Of a stretch of DNA of 24,008 nt, positions 22,765 to 24,008 are shown in pieces. A program made the translations under genes and the position numbers. This DNA comes from Sulfurimonas sp. (lineage in GTDB: Bacteria; Campylobacterota; Campylobacteria; Campylobacterales; Sulfurimonadaceae): NCBI RefSeq assembly GCF_023228785.1, contig NZ_JALOAN010000035.1:1-24008 (forward strand). Direction: 5' to 3'. Under the pieces are notes generated by a model. The model did no database searches, was not told where the DNA came from, and worked only from the letters and a program-made list of their open reading frames with translations. Numbering within the stretch: position 1 is the first letter of the stretch; the number at the start of each line of letters is the position of its first letter.

Positions 22765-23731
22765 GATAAAAGTAGTAGGTATACTTATTTTTATACTCTC
22801 CATCACTCTAGGTCTGCTCACTAGCCAGATTTCAAAACAAAACAGATCTAACAATAATTTTTTAGATCTCTTAAACTCCCAAAAAGCCTTTACACAAGAT
22901 ATTGCTAAAAATATTTTTTTTATTTATAAAAATCGAAACACTTCAACAAAAGAGTTAGATACTTCTATAAAAATATTTGTGCAAAATATGAAAGATAGAC
23001 AAGGTCTAATAGAAGAAGGGAAATCTGTACAAATCACTAATAAAACCCAAAATATAAATTTGCTATGGAATAATTTCTATCTACTTGTTCAAACATTTAG
23101 AGACAAATCTAAAATAACTTCACCCTACTCAAATATATTATTAGAAAAAATGGTAAACGATATATATCATGCAAATATAGAACTAGTTGTAAAATTTGAT
23201 GAACTCATTAAGATGCATAACACAGAGTATGAAAAAAATAATCATAGCTCTAGAACGCTGCAATATACACTTTTTGTAGTACTTGTCATGCTTTTGTTTT
23301 ATCTTTTTACTCAGTTAAAAAGTCTACTCTATTTTATGCAAAAGTTTCTGTTAACTTCAAAAAGAATCATCACAAATTCAAGTATCAAAGAATTAGAACC
23401 TATAAAAGTAAAAAATGACAATAAAGAGATATTACAAGCTAGTAATAACTTTAATTTTCTTATAGAAAAAATAAATAGATCTATTGAAAACTCAAGTCAC
23501 TCTATTGAACACTCTTTTAGCTCTTTATATCAAGTTGAGAACAATATAGAAAATTTATTAGAACTAATCTATACTATGCAAGAGTCTCTTCCAATAGATA
23601 AAGAGCTAACTAAAAAAGAAGATGCCCTTATAGACTCACTTGAAGAACTCACCACTTCCGCAAAGAAACTACAAGACTTAAAATCAGACTTAGACGCTCT
23701 TGTTTCTACCTGCCTTCTTAAACTTAAATAA
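22757..23731 (+). CDS. NarX/PilJ-like membrane sensor with HAMP-like and coiled-coil region, no output domain
   Basis: This 324-residue protein has a first membrane helix (about residues 6-24), a periplasmic helical domain of about 145 residues resembling the NarX/PilJ nitrate/nitrite-sensing four-helix bundle (SQKAFTQDIAKNIFF, KNMKDRQG-like stretch FVQNMKDRQGLIEEG), a second helix (about 171-190, LQYTLFVVLVMLLFYLF), a HAMP-like segment ending in KEILQASNNFNFLIEKI, and a coiled coil to the end. No histidine kinase, methyl-accepting or GGDEF output domain follows; the gene simply stops with LVSTCLLKLK. It overlaps the Crp/Fnr gene by eight bases (ATG inside GCAAATGACTAA), so the two are translationally coupled. 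The sensor identity of the domain is from fold-type resemblance, not identity. Confidence 0.7.
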   Translation: MTKIKVVGILIFILSITLGLLTSQISKQNRSNNNFLDLLNSQKAFTQDIAKNIFFIYKNRNTSTKELDTSIKIFVQNMKDRQGLIEEGKSVQITNKTQNINLLWNNFYLLVQTFRDKSKITSPYSNILLEKMVNDIYHANIELVVKFDELIKMHNTEYEKNNHSSRTLQYTLFVVLVMLLFYLFTQLKSLLYFMQKFLLTSKRIITNSSIKELEPIKVKNDNKEILQASNNFNFLIEKINRSIENSSHSIEHSFSSLYQVENNIENLLELIYTMQESLPIDKELTKKEDALIDSLEELTTSAKKLQDLKSDLDALVSTCLLKLK

Positions 23732-23748
23732 ATTTCAAAATTAACTAT

Positions 23749-23772
23749 ATAATTTGACCTTAGTCAAATTAT
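23749..23772 (+). promoter_or_regulatory. Crp/Fnr-type palindrome upstream of nosZ
   Basis: Two perfect 10-base arms, ATAATTTGAC (23749-23758) and GTCAAATTAT (23763-23772), surround the four-base spacer CTTA. The core is TTGAC-N4-GTCAA, a Crp/Fnr-superfamily operator. Its centre (23760.5) is 29.5 bases before TAGTAT (23790) and 24.5 before TATAAT (23785), so it sits where a class II activator of nosZ would bind. Which regulator uses it is inferred; the neighbouring Crp/Fnr protein is the obvious candidate. Confidence 0.75.
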
Positions 23773-23784
23773 GTACCTTAAAAA

Positions 23785-23795
23785 TATAATAGTAT
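23785..23795 (+). promoter_or_regulatory. candidate -10 region of nosZ
   Basis: Two overlapping hexamers are possible: TATAAT at 23785-23790 (perfect, but 24.5 bases from the palindrome centre) and TAGTAT at 23790-23795 (weaker, but at the ideal class II distance of 29.5). The leader to the ATG would be about 50 bases and ends in AAGGAG. Confidence 0.5.
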
Positions 23796-23849
23796 TGCGA
23801 ATCATTTGGGTATATTCTGTATATTCAAAGGAACTTTAAGGAGAAGAAA

Positions 23850-24008
23850 ATGACTAAGCATTTCAATAAGCTTGCTTCAGTTCTTTTAGGTACTACATTA
23901 GCTGCAACAGTCGCATCGGCTGCATCTGGTGGTGAACTACAAGAGATAATGAAGAAAAGAGGCTTAACAGAACAAGATGTTATCCGTGCTACTAAGACAT
24001 ACTTACCA
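23850..24008 (+). CDS. nosZ: nitrous oxide reductase NosZ, 5' end
   Basis: NosZ is the periplasmic multicopper enzyme that reduces N2O to N2. Only 53 codons lie in the window. The ATG is preceded by AAGGAG six bases upstream. The N-terminus MTKHFNKLASVLLGTTLA followed by ATVASAASGG is a Sec-type signal peptide without a twin arginine, as in clade II (atypical) NosZ of Campylobacterota. The mature start GELQEIMKKRGLTEQDVIRATKTYLP resembles those NosZ proteins, in which a cytochrome c domain is at the C-terminus. The copper-site residues lie outside the window, so the identification rests on the signal peptide and leader region, supported by the upstream operator. Confidence 0.75.
   Translation, partial: MTKHFNKLASVLLGTTLAATVASAASGGELQEIMKKRGLTEQDVIRATKTYLP

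Noticed and set aside
1..24008. CRISPR arrays, insertion sequences, prophage or tRNA/rRNA genes.
   Set aside because: No regularly spaced repeats, transposase-like protein, attachment site or RNA gene was recognised. The REP-like pair is the only repeat element seen.

Overview
The window looks like a chromosomal segment of a Campylobacterota (epsilonproteobacterial) sulfur oxidiser or denitrifier, closest in character to Sulfurimonas. The reasons are the low G+C, TATAAT -10 boxes with weak -35 boxes, the ppiD-like/ftsA/ftsZ order, a CheV of epsilonproteobacterial type, a small haem-binding protein, and a nosZ start with a Sec-type (clade II) signal peptide. This is inference from protein character; no database search was run. 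Genes fill almost everything, and no gene-free stretch exceeds 300 bases.

Region 1 (1-6581, all minus strand) is one long, tightly packed gene string, transcribed right to left. In order it holds an HlyD-like periplasmic adaptor, a short molybdopterin-oxidoreductase-like protein, acetylornithine aminotransferase (argD), a TolC-like outer-membrane protein, a MidA-like methyltransferase, ferrochelatase (hemH), a HAD phosphatase and the start of a small membrane protein that runs off the left edge. Adaptor and outer-membrane channel are present but no inner-membrane pump is seen.

Region 2 (6582-11073) has cheV on the plus strand, a shared hairpin terminator, and a complete Na+-pumping oxaloacetate decarboxylase operon (oadG-oadA-oadB) on the minus strand.

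Region 3 (11074-17449) is a mixed stretch of small genes: a DUF3817 membrane protein, an unknown two-helix membrane protein, a degenerate nuclease-like secreted protein, a 57-residue membrane peptide, htpG, a REP-like inverted repeat pair, a small membrane protein with a membrane-anchored SprT-like metallopeptidase, a haem-binding protein and bioA.

Region 4 (17617-21579) is the cell-division block: a PpiD/SurA-like periplasmic chaperone, ftsA and ftsZ.

Region 5 (21580-24008) leads into nitrous oxide respiration. A small exported protein, a Crp/Fnr-family regulator and a NarX/PilJ-like membrane sensor without any output enzyme form a three-gene operon behind an FNR-like site. The first 53 codons of nosZ follow, behind a near-perfect TTGAC-N4-GTCAA palindrome. 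This candidate control unit for N2O reductase is the most interesting part of the window.
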